From the NCBI RefSeq assembly GCF_002214485.1, contig NZ_CP015102.1:1-64000 (forward strand): a stretch of 64,000 bases of DNA. Direction: 5' to 3'. Positions 53,058 to 61,448 of this stretch are shown here, in pieces. The notes under the pieces are model-generated. The model was given only the letters and a program-made list of their open reading frames with translations. It was not told where the DNA came from and did no database searches. The DNA is from Thermococcus pacificus (GTDB lineage Archaea > Methanobacteriota_B > Thermococci > Thermococcales > Thermococcaceae). The first letter of the stretch is position 1; each line of letters begins with the position of its first letter. Made by a program: the position numbers and the translations under genes.

Positions 53058-54211
53058 GGATAGCCCTCGTCAGCGATTGGTACTATCCAAAGGTGGGTGG
53101 AGTGGCCAGCCACATGCACCACCTCGCGGCTCACCTTCGGAAGAGGGGTCATGAGGTTGCCGTAGTGACAAACGACCTCAAGACCGGAAAGGAGGAAGAG
53201 CTTGAGGAACTGGGAATTGAACTCATTAAGATTCCCGGAACGGTAAGTCCGATAATCAGCATAAACATCACCTACGGCCTGAAGTCCAACCTTGAGCTTG
53301 GGGAGTTCCTCAGGGACTTTGAGGTAGTTCATGCCCACCACGCCTTCACGCCTCTGTCGCTGAAAGCTGTGAAGGCCGGAAGGAACCTAGGGAAGGCTAC
53401 TTTATTGACGACCCACAGCATTTCCTTCTCCCACGAATCGTCCCTCTGGAGGGCACTGGGCTTAACCTTTCCCCTGTTCAGCCATTACCTGAGCTTTCCC
53501 CACGGGATAATAGCGGTCAGCAATGCCGCCAAGGCCTTCATAGAGCACTTTACCAGCGTTCCTGTCAGAGTAATCCCAAACGGCGTTGACGACGAGGTCT
53601 TCAGGCCCCTCAGTCAAAAGGAAAAGAAGCGCGTGAAGGAAGAGCTCGGGATTGAAGGGCGCGTTGTTTTGTACGTCAGTAGGATGTCGTTCAGGAAAGG
53701 GCCTCACGTCCTCCTCAACGCCTTCCAGAACCTTTCCAGGGAGTTTGAAGATGCGACCCTCGTCATGGTTGGCTCAGGCGAGATGCTGCCCTTCCTGAAG
53801 GCGCAGGCGAAGTTCTTAGGAATTGAAGACAGGGTTGTCTTTACAGGATACGTGCCCGGGAATACCCTTCCCAAGCTGTTCGGGATGGCAGACGTCTTTG
53901 TACTTCCTTCCACAACGGCAGAGGCCTTCGGCATAGTCATCCTCGAAGCCATGGCCTCGGGGATTCCAGTTGTGGCCTCCAACGTTGGTGGGATTCCAGA
54001 GGTCGTCAAGGAGAGCGGAAGCGGTCTTTTGGTTCCGCCCAGTGACGAAGTGGCCCTTAAAGAGGCGGTTCAGACCATCTTAGACGATGAAAAACTGGCA
54101 GGGGATCTCGGGAGAGCCGGGAGAAAGGCCGTCGAAAGGAAATACTCTTGGAAAGTTGTTGCCTCGGAGATAGAGAGTGCTTATAATGAAGTCCTCTCAA
54201 CTTTGGAGTAG
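53054..54211 (+). CDS. GT4 glycosyltransferase
   Basis: A 385-residue GT-B enzyme: S-D-W-Y-Y-P-K-V-G-G-V at the start, I-P-N-G-V-D, and the GT4 motif E-A-F-G-I-V-I-L-E-A-M-A-S-G-I-P-V-V. The overall pattern resembles PimA-like lipid glycosyltransferases. Coupled to UbiA by overlap, it may glycosylate a prenylated lipid. Confidence 0.9.
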   Translation: MRIALVSDWYYPKVGGVASHMHHLAAHLRKRGHEVAVVTNDLKTGKEEELEELGIELIKIPGTVSPIISINITYGLKSNLELGEFLRDFEVVHAHHAFTPLSLKAVKAGRNLGKATLLTTHSISFSHESSLWRALGLTFPLFSHYLSFPHGIIAVSNAAKAFIEHFTSVPVRVIPNGVDDEVFRPLSQKEKKRVKEELGIEGRVVLYVSRMSFRKGPHVLLNAFQNLSREFEDATLVMVGSGEMLPFLKAQAKFLGIEDRVVFTGYVPGNTLPKLFGMADVFVLPSTTAEAFGIVILEAMASGIPVVASNVGGIPEVVKESGSGLLVPPSDEVALKEAVQTILDDEKLAGDLGRAGRKAVERKYSWKVVASEIESAYNEVLSTLE

Positions 54212-54227
54212 CACACCCGAAAAGTCA

Positions 54228-54303
54228 CGGCGATGACGAGCCTCACGATATCTGAAACTGCGCTTCGCACAGTACCGTGATGAGGGGCATACTGGCCGAG
54301 CCG
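54228..54303 (+). ncRNA. C/D box-like guide sRNA candidate
   Basis: Boxes in order: ATGACGA (54233-54239, one mismatch to RUGAUGA), a 12-base guide, CTGA (54252-54255), a 21-base spacer, GTGATGA (54277-54283, perfect), a 12-base guide, CCGA (54296-54299, one mismatch to CUGA). GGC and GCC flank the terminal boxes as a stem, and T-rich tracts follow (54308-54326). A cttataatg TATA-like element lies at 54179-54187. Two exact 12-base guides argue for a real sRNA despite the imperfect C and D boxes. Confidence 0.55.
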
Positions 54304-54396
54304 CTACTCTTTTAACCCTTTTTTGGAAAGGATAGAACGAGCGATGAAGAGCTCTAGGGTATCTGACATCGGGATGATGAAAGAAAAGAGCCGAGC

Positions 54397-54735
54397 TCAC
54401 TCCTTCAGCTCCTCGATGTTCTCCATGACGTTCTCGAACTTCTTGTACTCCTCGCTCTTGGCGAGCTGGGTGATGAAGTCGTCTATCTCCCTCTTTTCGA
54501 GGAACGCTCCAGCTAAAAGCTTGCCTGTGTAGTGGTTGTTCTTTATCTCCCAGAACATGTAGAACTCAGGGAAGTTCTCCTTTATCTTCCTGTAGGCAAC
54601 CCCATACTTGGAATCCTTCAGAGGGTTCTGCTCGAGGTAGAAGTGCCCCGGCTCGAGCTCTATCATGTGGAGGATCGCTCCCCGCTTGGTCTTCACGAGC
54701 TTAACCTTAACGTCCCACTCCTTCAGAACCTCCAT
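54397..54735 (-). CDS. conserved hypothetical protein
   Basis: A 112-residue soluble, charged protein: a beta-rich start (E-W-D-V-K-V-K-L-V-K-T-K-R-G-A-I-L-H-M-I-E) and a helical end. W-E-I-K-N-N-H-Y-T-G-K-L-L-A-G is its most distinctive stretch. I do not recognise it. GGTGGT precedes the ATG at 54735. It stands alone between an sRNA candidate and gcvH. Confidence 0.7.
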   Translation of the reverse strand: MEVLKEWDVKVKLVKTKRGAILHMIELEPGHFYLEQNPLKDSKYGVAYRKIKENFPEFYMFWEIKNNHYTGKLLAGAFLEKREIDDFITQLAKSEEYKKFENVMENIEELKE

Positions 54736-54780
54736 GGAAACCACCAAGAAGAATAAGGAAAAGGACTACTTAACTTTTCC

Positions 54781-55185
54781 TCAGAGGCTTTCGAGGTACT
54801 CCGCGTAAGCCTCGGCGTCCATGAGCTCCTTGAGCTCCTCGTCGAGGTTGCTCGGCTTGAGCTTGGCTATCCAGTTCTCGTAGGGGTCCTCGTTGAGCAG
54901 CTCCGGGCTGTCCTCAAGGGCCTCGTTGACTTCGGCGACCTCTCCGCTGACAGGGGCGTAGACCTCGCTGACGGCCTTAACGCTCTCAAGTTCGCAGAGG
55001 ACGTCGCCCTTGCTGACCTCTTTGCCCACTTCCGGAAGCTCGACGTAGGCCAAATCGCCAAGCTCCTTCTGGGCGTAGTCGCTTATACCAACAAGAACAG
55101 TCCCGTCCTCAAGAACCTGGGCCCATTCGTGGTCCTTCGTGTAGTAAAGCCCTTCCTTAACCTTGTATTCGCCGACTTCAATCAT
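54781..55185 (-). CDS. gcvH: glycine cleavage system H protein
   Basis: A 134-residue lipoyl carrier: G-L-Y-Y-T-K-D-H-E-W near the start, V-G-I-S-D-Y-A-Q-K-E-L-G-D, and the lipoylated lysine in E-S-V-K-A-V-S-E-V-Y. It shuttles methylamine in glycine cleavage. The ATG at 55185 follows GGTGAT. A gtttaaat TATA box lies at 55219-55226 (minus strand). The other glycine cleavage genes are not adjacent. Confidence 0.95.
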   Translation of the reverse strand: MIEVGEYKVKEGLYYTKDHEWAQVLEDGTVLVGISDYAQKELGDLAYVELPEVGKEVSKGDVLCELESVKAVSEVYAPVSGEVAEVNEALEDSPELLNEDPYENWIAKLKPSNLDEELKELMDAEAYAEYLESL

Positions 55186-55378
55186 GAACATCACCGATTT
55201 TCGTAGGAAGCGCAGAGATTTAAACCTTTCCATGAGCGAAGGGGTCACGTTCGCCTTTCTCCATTGAGGCCCCCAAAGTTTCGACATTTTTGTTCAAACC
55301 CAGAAAGGATTTCGTAAATCCTGTGGATTTATTGTCAATTGCAAAAGCGTTATAACTCCCCTCACCCTAAAATACAGT

Positions 55379-55984
55379 ATGAGCCGTGTCCCCTTCTACC
55401 TCAAGGAGAGGCTTGAGCGCCTCAGAGAGAGGGTAACCCATGGGCAGTTCGAGGCTTCAAAACTTCCCGCGTGGGAGCGAATTATCCTCACATGGGCAGT
55501 GCTCATCGCCTTCTGGGTCGTTATCTCTGGTAGTCTGAGCTTGGATAACCTCCTCGTGGGTGCGGCGGTTACGGGGATCATAGCGGCATTCATGCGCGAC
55601 CTCCTGACGGAGGATATAAGGAAGAGTGGCCACATAGCTGAAAAGCTCCTCTACTTCACCTTCATCTACCTCCCCCAGTACGTCGTTATAATGGCCTTCC
55701 GCCTGCTCGAGAGCAACCTCAAGGTTGCCAAGAACGTAATCTTCATGGACATCAACCCCGGCATAGTCAAGATAAAGACTGACCTCCATTCCGATACTGG
55801 CATCACGATACTGGCGAACTCCATCACACTTACCCCGGGGACACTCACCCTGGACGTCAACAAGAAGCTGGGGGAGACCTACCTCTACGTCCACTGGATA
55901 GACGTGGAAACCCTCAACAGGGAGAAGGCCGGAGAAAAGATAAAGGGGGACATCGAGGAATGGCTCAAGAAAGTCTTCTGGTGA
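55379..55984 (+). CDS. mnhE: Mrp antiporter subunit E
   Basis: A 201-residue MrpE/MnhE: a basic N-terminal region, two or three helices (about 33-70 and 85-105) and a soluble C-terminal part with T-L-T-P-G-T-L-T-L-D-V, diagnostic of the family. The TATA box gttataac (55349-55356) is about 24 bases before the ATG, so the operon transcript is probably leaderless. It is the first of eight overlapping genes. Confidence 0.92.
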   Translation: MSRVPFYLKERLERLRERVTHGQFEASKLPAWERIILTWAVLIAFWVVISGSLSLDNLLVGAAVTGIIAAFMRDLLTEDIRKSGHIAEKLLYFTFIYLPQYVVIMAFRLLESNLKVAKNVIFMDINPGIVKIKTDLHSDTGITILANSITLTPGTLTLDVNKKLGETYLYVHWIDVETLNREKAGEKIKGDIEEWLKKVFW

Positions 55985-56235
55985 GCGCGTTCTACCTCCT
56001 TGTCTTCACCGCGGTGCTGATAACCTACCGCGTTCTTAGGGGACCGACCCTCCCGGACAGGGTGGTGGGCCTCAACACGGTAACGACGAAGGTCGTCGTG
56101 ATAATAGCCCTCGTCTCCGTCATGAGGGAAGAGTACTACCTGATAGACCTTGCCATAGTGCTCCTCATGGTGAACTCCGTCGGGGGGCTCATTCTGGCAA
56201 AGTACATGGAGAGGAGGGGTCGGAGTGGGACCTGA
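55960..56235 (+). CDS. mnhF: Mrp antiporter subunit F
   Basis: A 91-residue protein with three hydrophobic helices and R-G-P-T-L-P-D-R-V-V-G-L-N, the MrpF/MnhF signature between helix 1 and helix 2. It overlaps mnhE by 25 bases and mnhG by 11 bases. Confidence 0.92.
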   Translation: MAQESLLVSAFYLLVFTAVLITYRVLRGPTLPDRVVGLNTVTTKVVVIIALVSVMREEYYLIDLAIVLLMVNSVGGLILAKYMERRGRSGT

Positions 56236-56542
56236 GGTTTTGGTCCTGCTCTTTGGCGAAGCTGTCATGGTCTTCGGGGCCCTGGGAATAATCCGCTTCC
56301 CCGATGTGTACACGAGGCTCCACGCTGCCACGAAGTGCGACACCGGCGGCGCCATGAGCATAATCCTCTACCTTGTGCTCACGATGGACGCCCCCGCATT
56401 GGTGAGGGCCAAGTTCCTCGTGCTGGCCTTCCTGATAGCGATGATGAACCCCATGGTGAGCCACGCCATCGCGAGGGCGGCCTACAGGTACGGGGTGATA
56501 CCGAAAGTGGTGGTGGACATGTATGCTTGGGACAATCCTTGA
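56225..56542 (+). CDS. mnhG: Mrp antiporter subunit G
   Basis: A 105-residue, three-helix protein with G-I-I-R-F-P-D-V-Y-T-R-L-H-A-A-T-K-C-D-T-G-G, the MrpG/MnhG signature. It starts with GTG at 56225 and overlaps the DUF4040 gene by 20 bases. Confidence 0.92.
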   Translation: MGPEVLVLLFGEAVMVFGALGIIRFPDVYTRLHAATKCDTGGAMSIILYLVLTMDAPALVRAKFLVLAFLIAMMNPMVSHAIARAAYRYGVIPKVVVDMYAWDNP

Positions 56543-56753
56543 CGTTATATTCGTCGCGATGGCCCTCCTTGCACTGGCGGTGGTCGAGGAGAAAAACCTA
56601 GTCAGCTCCGTCGTCAAGTACTCCCTGCTGAGCCTGCTCTTCGTCCTCGCACTCTTCGAGCTGAACGCCCCCGACGTCGCCCTCTCGGCAATAGTTGTGG
56701 GCGCGGTTGTCATAGGAGTCTTCATATTCACGATAGAGGAGGTGGCGGAGTGA
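56523..56753 (+). CDS. DUF4040 subunit (MrpB N-terminal/MbhD-like)
   Basis: A 76-residue protein with two or three helices and the DUF4040 pattern V-K-Y-S-L-L-S-L-L-F...N-A-P-D-V-A-L-S-A-I-V-V-G. In other Mrp-type complexes this domain is part of MrpA or is called MbhD. It overlaps the next gene by four bases. Confidence 0.85.
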   Translation: MLGTILDVIFVAMALLALAVVEEKNLVSSVVKYSLLSLLFVLALFELNAPDVALSAIVVGAVVIGVFIFTIEEVAE

Positions 56754-56992
56754 AGAAGGTGGCACTACTCCTGACCGCTGCCCTCGGCTTCCTGCTCCTC
56801 TCACTAACCTACTCCCCACCTTACGAGGGGAGCTACACCTACTACGTCTCCCATTGGGAGGAGATAGGCGTCCCCAACCTCGTCTCGGCCATACTCGCCG
56901 GCTGGAGGGCGTACGACAGCCTCGGTGAGGCAAGCCTTCTCTTCACGGCAGTCACCGGCTTTTACATCCTCCTGGGAGGGAAGAAGAAGTGA
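56750..56992 (+). CDS. MbhE-like Mrp subunit
   Basis: An 80-residue protein with an N-terminal and a C-terminal hydrophobic helix and V-P-N-L-V-S-A-I-L-A-G-W-R-A-Y-D-S-L-G-E between them, the pattern that follows DUF4040 in MrpA C-terminal regions and in MbhE. It starts with GTG. With the preceding gene it supplies the parts that in bacteria are the end of MrpA. Confidence 0.82.
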   Translation: MKKVALLLTAALGFLLLSLTYSPPYEGSYTYYVSHWEEIGVPNLVSAILAGWRAYDSLGEASLLFTAVTGFYILLGGKKK

Positions 56993-56994
56993 AG

Positions 56995-57390
56995 ATGAGC
57001 ACGGTCGTGAGGACGACTACGAAGATGGTCAGCCCGTTCCTTGTCACTTACGCGGCATATCTGATGCTCTACGGCCACATGAGCCCCGGCGGCGGCTTCC
57101 AGGGGGGAGTCATCCTTGCGGTAGCGGTTATACTGCTCATCACCTCCCACGGATACGCGAAGGTCAGGAGGAAGTTCCATTTCAACTGGGCGAGCCTTAT
57201 AGAGAGCTCCGCAGGAGTGCTGCTGGTGCTCCTCGGGCTGACCGGGGTGGCTTTCGGAGCTTTCTACGCAAACTTTCTTCCGACCGAGGGTGGGATAATC
57301 CTCCCGTTCAACGTCATAGTTGGCCTCGAAGTCGGCGCCGCTTTCACCTTCGTCTTTTACATCCTGCTGAGGTGGGTTGAGAGTGATTAG
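56995..57390 (+). CDS. mnhB: Mrp antiporter subunit B
   Basis: A 131-residue protein with four helices and H-M-S-P-G-G-G-F-Q-G-G-V, the MnhB signature. The ATG at 56995 is used; GTG 56989 lies within the preceding stop region. It overlaps mnhC by eight bases. Confidence 0.9.
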   Translation: MSTVVRTTTKMVSPFLVTYAAYLMLYGHMSPGGGFQGGVILAVAVILLITSHGYAKVRRKFHFNWASLIESSAGVLLVLLGLTGVAFGAFYANFLPTEGGIILPFNVIVGLEVGAAFTFVFYILLRWVESD

Positions 57391-57682
57391 TCCAGAGCAG
57401 GCAGGAATAATCATAATGCTGGTCGGAATCTACGGCCTGATGACCAAGAGGGAGCCGGTAAAGTTAGTCCTTTCAATAAACATTGTCTCCCTCGGCCTGG
57501 TGCTCTTCTTCGTCGGGCTGGCCTACTCCCCTGGGAAGGACGTCCCGATAATGCCGACGGATCCGGTAGACCCCCTTCCGGCGACACTCATGCTCACCAC
57601 GCTCGTAGTCGACGTTGCCATAACATCGCTGGCCCTCGCCATAATAATCCGAATGAGGGGTGATGGTGAGTGCTCCCCCTGA
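57383..57682 (+). CDS. mnhC: Mrp antiporter subunit C (NuoK-like)
   Basis: A 99-residue three-helix protein: G-I-Y-G-L-M-T-K-R-E-P-V-K-L-V-L-S-I-N-I and D-P-L-P-A-T-L-M-L-T-T-L-V-V-D-V-A, typical of MnhC/NuoK. It starts with GTG at 57383, six bases after GGTGGG, and overlaps mnhD by 13 bases. Confidence 0.9.
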   Translation: MISPEQAGIIIMLVGIYGLMTKREPVKLVLSINIVSLGLVLFFVGLAYSPGKDVPIMPTDPVDPLPATLMLTTLVVDVAITSLALAIIIRMRGDGECSP

Positions 57683-59166
57683 TGGTGGCCTCCCCTCTCC
57701 TTACGGCGTTCCTCATCGTGCTCCTCGATGTCCTCCACGCGGGTAAACGGGCTGTGCAGGCACTCTTCATTGCGGGAGCAATCCTCCCAATCCCTGTGGC
57801 ATGGTTATCTGGAGGCGGGAGTGAAATCGTCGGCGGCTGGCCGAGGGAAGCGGGGATAGAGGTGGCGTTAACTGAAGTTAATACCCCGTTTATAGTCGGC
57901 GAGCTCGTACTCTTCACCTTCGTCTCCATCTACTCCCTCCAGTACTTCAGCTTCCGCGACAAGAAGACGCCCAAAGTCCTTGCGTTGCTCCTCCTCGTCC
58001 ACACAGGGCTCCTCGGGGCGTTCATAGCCCGGGACTTTTTCAACTTCTACATCTACATGGAGATAGCCTCCGTCTCGGCCTTCGCGCTTGTGGCGCTCTC
58101 CAAAGAATCCAGCGCCAAGAGGGCGGCCTTCAAGTACCTAATGCTCTCCCTGCTGGCTTCGTACATGTTCATCTTCTCACTGGGGTTAATCTACATGGAA
58201 ACCGGCTACCTGAACGCTGAGCTTGCCTCAAGGACGGCAGTCCCGTCGAGGGAGCTGGGCGCGGCCATCGCCATAGCTACTGCCTCCCTCCTTCTGAAGG
58301 CGGGTATCTTTCCCCTGCACAGCTGGCTCCCGGATGCGCACTCCCGCGCACCAACCCCCGTGAGTGCCCTGCTGAGCGGAGCGGTGGTCAAGGCCCCCGC
58401 CTACGGAATGGTACTCCTGTTCTCGTCCCTCCCGGTAGGGGAGACTCTACGAACGGTTCTAATGGGTACCGCGGTTGCCTCTGTGTTCTTCGGCATAGGC
58501 ATGGCCCTCCTCCAGAGGGACGCCAAGAGGCTCTTAGCTTACCACACCGTCTCCCAGATGGGCTACGTGCTCCTTGGAATAGCGAGCCTCAACTTCGTCG
58601 GCGCTGCCTACTATGCGATGGCCCACTCCATCTTCAAGGGCGGCCTCTTCCTCGCGGTGGGTTCAATCTCGACCAAGAGCAGGGAGCTGGGGGAGTTCGG
58701 ATACAAAAACGAGTCAGTGATAGCGGTTTCCGTTCTCATGCTCAGCCTCGCCATAGGCGGCGTCTCTCCCTTCGTCGGCGCCTACGCGAAGGGGCTCGTT
58801 TCGTCAGGTTTAAGCGACGGATGGAAGCTCGCAGTCCTCCTCGGAACCATCGGGACGCTCATCTCCTTCACGAAGCTGAACTACTACCTCATGAGAGGGC
58901 AGAGCCCCTCACTACTGCCCGCTTGGAAGCTGTCCTCCTTCGGCCTGGCCCTCGCGGCTTTCCTGGCAGGCCTCCTCCTTGGAACCGGGATTAACCTGAA
59001 GGACGCCCTGAACATAGCTATAGCCGTTATCAGCTTTGCAATTCTTAAGAGGACGGGTCTCCTCGAGAAGAGGGTCAGGTTAAGCTCCGGCGACGTGGGA
59101 AAAGAAATAAACGTCCTTGTGGCGGTCTTCGTGGCCGCAGTCGTGCTTCTCCTGTCACTCCAGTGA
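57670..59166 (+). CDS. mnhD: Mrp antiporter subunit D (NuoN-like)
   Basis: A 498-residue proton/sodium translocating subunit with about 14 helices. The essential TM5 glutamate lies in Y-M-E-I-A-S-V, TM7 lysine in L-L-K-A-G-I-F-P-L-H-S-W-L-P-D-A-H, and H-T-V-S-Q-M-G-Y in TM8. It is the only antiporter-like subunit of this operon. It overlaps the convergent ACT gene by 12 bases. Confidence 0.93.
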   Translation: MLPLMVASPLLTAFLIVLLDVLHAGKRAVQALFIAGAILPIPVAWLSGGGSEIVGGWPREAGIEVALTEVNTPFIVGELVLFTFVSIYSLQYFSFRDKKTPKVLALLLLVHTGLLGAFIARDFFNFYIYMEIASVSAFALVALSKESSAKRAAFKYLMLSLLASYMFIFSLGLIYMETGYLNAELASRTAVPSRELGAAIAIATASLLLKAGIFPLHSWLPDAHSRAPTPVSALLSGAVVKAPAYGMVLLFSSLPVGETLRTVLMGTAVASVFFGIGMALLQRDAKRLLAYHTVSQMGYVLLGIASLNFVGAAYYAMAHSIFKGGLFLAVGSISTKSRELGEFGYKNESVIAVSVLMLSLAIGGVSPFVGAYAKGLVSSGLSDGWKLAVLLGTIGTLISFTKLNYYLMRGQSPSLLPAWKLSSFGLALAAFLAGLLLGTGINLKDALNIAIAVISFAILKRTGLLEKRVRLSSGDVGKEINVLVAVFVAAVVLLLSLQ

Positions 59167-59562
59167 GCGGAACGTGACCTCCCTCACCTCAGGGAGCGCC
59201 TTGAGCTCCTCGATTAGGCCCTCTACGGTTCCTTCCATACCGCTCACGTCTATAACCGCTACTATGCCTGCCATGCCGATGGAGGAGAGCTCCTCGGACT
59301 CGCTGAAAAGTATGTTTGCCCCGTGCTTCCCCATGAGCCCGCTTATCCTCGCAAGAACCCCGGGTCTGTCCTCAACGACAAGCTCAACCTCAACGAGCCG
59401 CTTCCCGGGCAGGGCCACTCTCTCGGCGTGAAGCTCCTTGAGGTCCGTGTCGATCTCGACCAGGAAGTAAGCCCCCTCCACGAGGCCCAGGTCGTAGGCG
59501 TAGTCGCGGGGTATCTCGATCTTCCCGTTCTCCTTTATCCTGACTATCTCGTAGTGCCTCAT
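59155..59562 (-). CDS. AbrB-like plus ACT domain protein
   Basis: A 135-residue protein. Residues 1-50 look like a SpoVT/AbrB swapped-hairpin domain (I-K-E-N-G-K-I-E-I-P-R-D-Y-A), and residues 58-135 are an ACT domain (V-E-L-V-V-E-D-R-P-G-V-L-A-R-I-S-G-L-M-G). This suggests a DNA-binding or dimerising protein whose activity depends on a small ligand such as an amino acid. AGAGGT precedes the ATG at 59562. Confidence 0.75.
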   Translation of the reverse strand: MRHYEIVRIKENGKIEIPRDYAYDLGLVEGAYFLVEIDTDLKELHAERVALPGKRLVEVELVVEDRPGVLARISGLMGKHGANILFSESEELSSIGMAGIVAVIDVSGMEGTVEGLIEELKALPEVREVTFRSLE

Positions 59563-59638
59563 GGAGAAACCTCTCTCCCAAAGGATAAAAGCCTTGCCCG
59601 GCACAACGGTTATTAAGCTGTGCACCGTAGGGGCCAAC

Positions 59639-60787
59639 ATGGAAATAATCGGGTACGTCTTCGTGATTATAGCCTTCGCGAGGCTCCTGGCAGAGGTTTT
59701 CGAGAGGCTGGGCTACCCTGGTTTCCTGGGCGAGATAACCGCGGGGATGATCCTGAGTGCGGTTCTCGTCGGGATGCCAAGGGATCAGCTGGAGCTCATG
59801 GCCGAGCTGGGCCTGTTCTTCCTCATGATATCCGCGGGCCTTGAGGTCACACCGGAGGAGCTCCACTACGCCGGGAAGACGACACTGCCGCTGTACGGGA
59901 TAACTTACGCCGTCATGTTCGCCACCACGCTTCCCTTTACAGGATGGAGCGCTGGTTCGGACAACGTCATTTCGGCGGCGATACTCTCTATAGCATCCGC
60001 CCCGATAGTTCTCCGCCTCAAACGCTTCTTTGGCGAGGATTTTCTCCACGTCGCCCTCTCCTACGCGGTCATAAGCGAGGTCATGGGGCTCTTCATCGTC
60101 TACATGGTGGTCAGGTTCCACGAGAGCCCCGGGAACTACGCGCCTATCCTGTGGGACATATTCAAAGACGCCGCCTTCATCGGCGGGATACTCTACGTCA
60201 ACTACCTTATAGGAATAAGGCACAAGGTGATGCTCATCCGCTTCCTCCGCAGGCTAAGGAGCGACGAGGCTGTCTTTGGACTGTTCATGATACTCTCCAC
60301 GTCCCTCGCTTTCATAAGTGAGGAGATAGGGATGCACTTCACGATAGGCGGCTTCCTCGCCGGTCTTCTCATGCACAGCGACCTCCTTGGAACCAAGCAA
60401 TACGACAGGCTAACCACTATCATCAGCGGTGTCACCTACGGCATCTTCGCCCCTATATTCTTCGCCTGGCGTGGTCTGAACTTTGAGACGGAGCTTTCCT
60501 TCGTCGTCGTTGAGTTCTTCGTGGTTATCTACACGGTGAGGCTCCTGCTCTCAGCGCTCGCCGTACGGAGGGACAGCCTATCCAAGAGCCTCGTCCGCGG
60601 CGCAGGAATAGCGAGCTTCGGCGTGCTCGGCCTTCTGATGGGAGAGATCGGCTTCGTCTCAGGGGTTCTGAGCGAGCACATGTACGCCATGTCCTCCCTC
60701 GCGAGCGTCCTCGGCATATTCGCCTCGGCCACGGTTGGGAGGCTCGTGAACTACTGGAGTCCAAAAAAGGCCAGCGGGGCTCCTTAG
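59639..60787 (+). CDS. CPA2-type cation/proton antiporter
   Basis: A 382-residue transporter with about 12 helices. L-G-Y-P-G-F-L-G-E-I-T-A-G is the family start; I-G-G-F-L-A-G-L-L-M is near TM9. It resembles the NapA/KefB-type Na+/H+ or K+/H+ antiporters, without a nucleotide-binding domain. The usual D-D pair is not obvious (I-S-E-V-M replaces it), so the ion coupling is uncertain. It is divergent from the ACT gene, with a cggttattaag TATA-like element. Confidence 0.82.
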   Translation: MEIIGYVFVIIAFARLLAEVFERLGYPGFLGEITAGMILSAVLVGMPRDQLELMAELGLFFLMISAGLEVTPEELHYAGKTTLPLYGITYAVMFATTLPFTGWSAGSDNVISAAILSIASAPIVLRLKRFFGEDFLHVALSYAVISEVMGLFIVYMVVRFHESPGNYAPILWDIFKDAAFIGGILYVNYLIGIRHKVMLIRFLRRLRSDEAVFGLFMILSTSLAFISEEIGMHFTIGGFLAGLLMHSDLLGTKQYDRLTTIISGVTYGIFAPIFFAWRGLNFETELSFVVVEFFVVIYTVRLLLSALAVRRDSLSKSLVRGAGIASFGVLGLLMGEIGFVSGVLSEHMYAMSSLASVLGIFASATVGRLVNYWSPKKASGAP

Positions 60788-60952
60788 GGAACATCTTTGG
60801 TTTTTATGCAGGGTTTTCCCATATAGGGCTTTTTAGCCGGCCCGTTCAGATGTAGCGAAACGTTTTTAAGCCGCCCGCAGAGTAGCGAGTAAGCGAACCG
60901 TTGCTTCACCATATAATCGCCTAATAAGTGAGAAAAGAAGGAGGGAACTAAT

Positions 60953-61426
60953 ATGAGCTGGACAACTCCGAAGAGAGCATTTATGGGAGCCGCCACCGCT
61001 GAGGGCGGCACCAAGCTTAACGCCTTTGACAACGCGCTCCTCAAGCTCGGAATAGGCAACGTCAACCTCGTCAAGCTCAGCAGTGTAATCCCGGCCCACA
61101 TCGAGTGGATGAACGAGGTTCACGACGTTCCGATAGGAATGCTCCTTCCAACGGTTTACGCCCACATCGAGAGCGACGAGCCCGGTATGACCATCAGCGC
61201 GGCCCTTGGAGTCGGCATAAGCGAGAACAACGAGGGCGGTCTTATCTATGAGTACTCCGGCTACTGCACGAAAGAAGAGGCCGAGGAGATGGTCAGGAAG
61301 ATGGTCGAGGAGGGCTTCGCCCAGCGCGGCTGGAAGCTGGCCGAGTTCAGGGTCGCGAGCGCGAGCATAACCGTGAAAGACAAGCCTGCGGCAGCCCTCG
61401 CCGTCGTGGTCATGTTCCCGTACTGA
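60953..61426 (+). CDS. pdaD: pyruvoyl-dependent arginine decarboxylase
   Basis: A 157-residue proenzyme. The self-cleavage serine is in K-L-S-S-V-I-P; the new N-terminal Ser becomes the pyruvoyl group. G-V-G-I-S-E-N-N-E-G-G and E-Y-S-G are conserved. It converts arginine to agmatine, the first step of archaeal polyamine synthesis. The leader is about 60 bases; a cgtttttaag TATA box lies at 60861-60870 and GGAGGG before the ATG. Confidence 0.94.
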   Translation: MSWTTPKRAFMGAATAEGGTKLNAFDNALLKLGIGNVNLVKLSSVIPAHIEWMNEVHDVPIGMLLPTVYAHIESDEPGMTISAALGVGISENNEGGLIYEYSGYCTKEEAEEMVRKMVEEGFAQRGWKLAEFRVASASITVKDKPAAALAVVVMFPY

Positions 61427-61448
61427 CTCCTCACACCCTTTTCCATTT

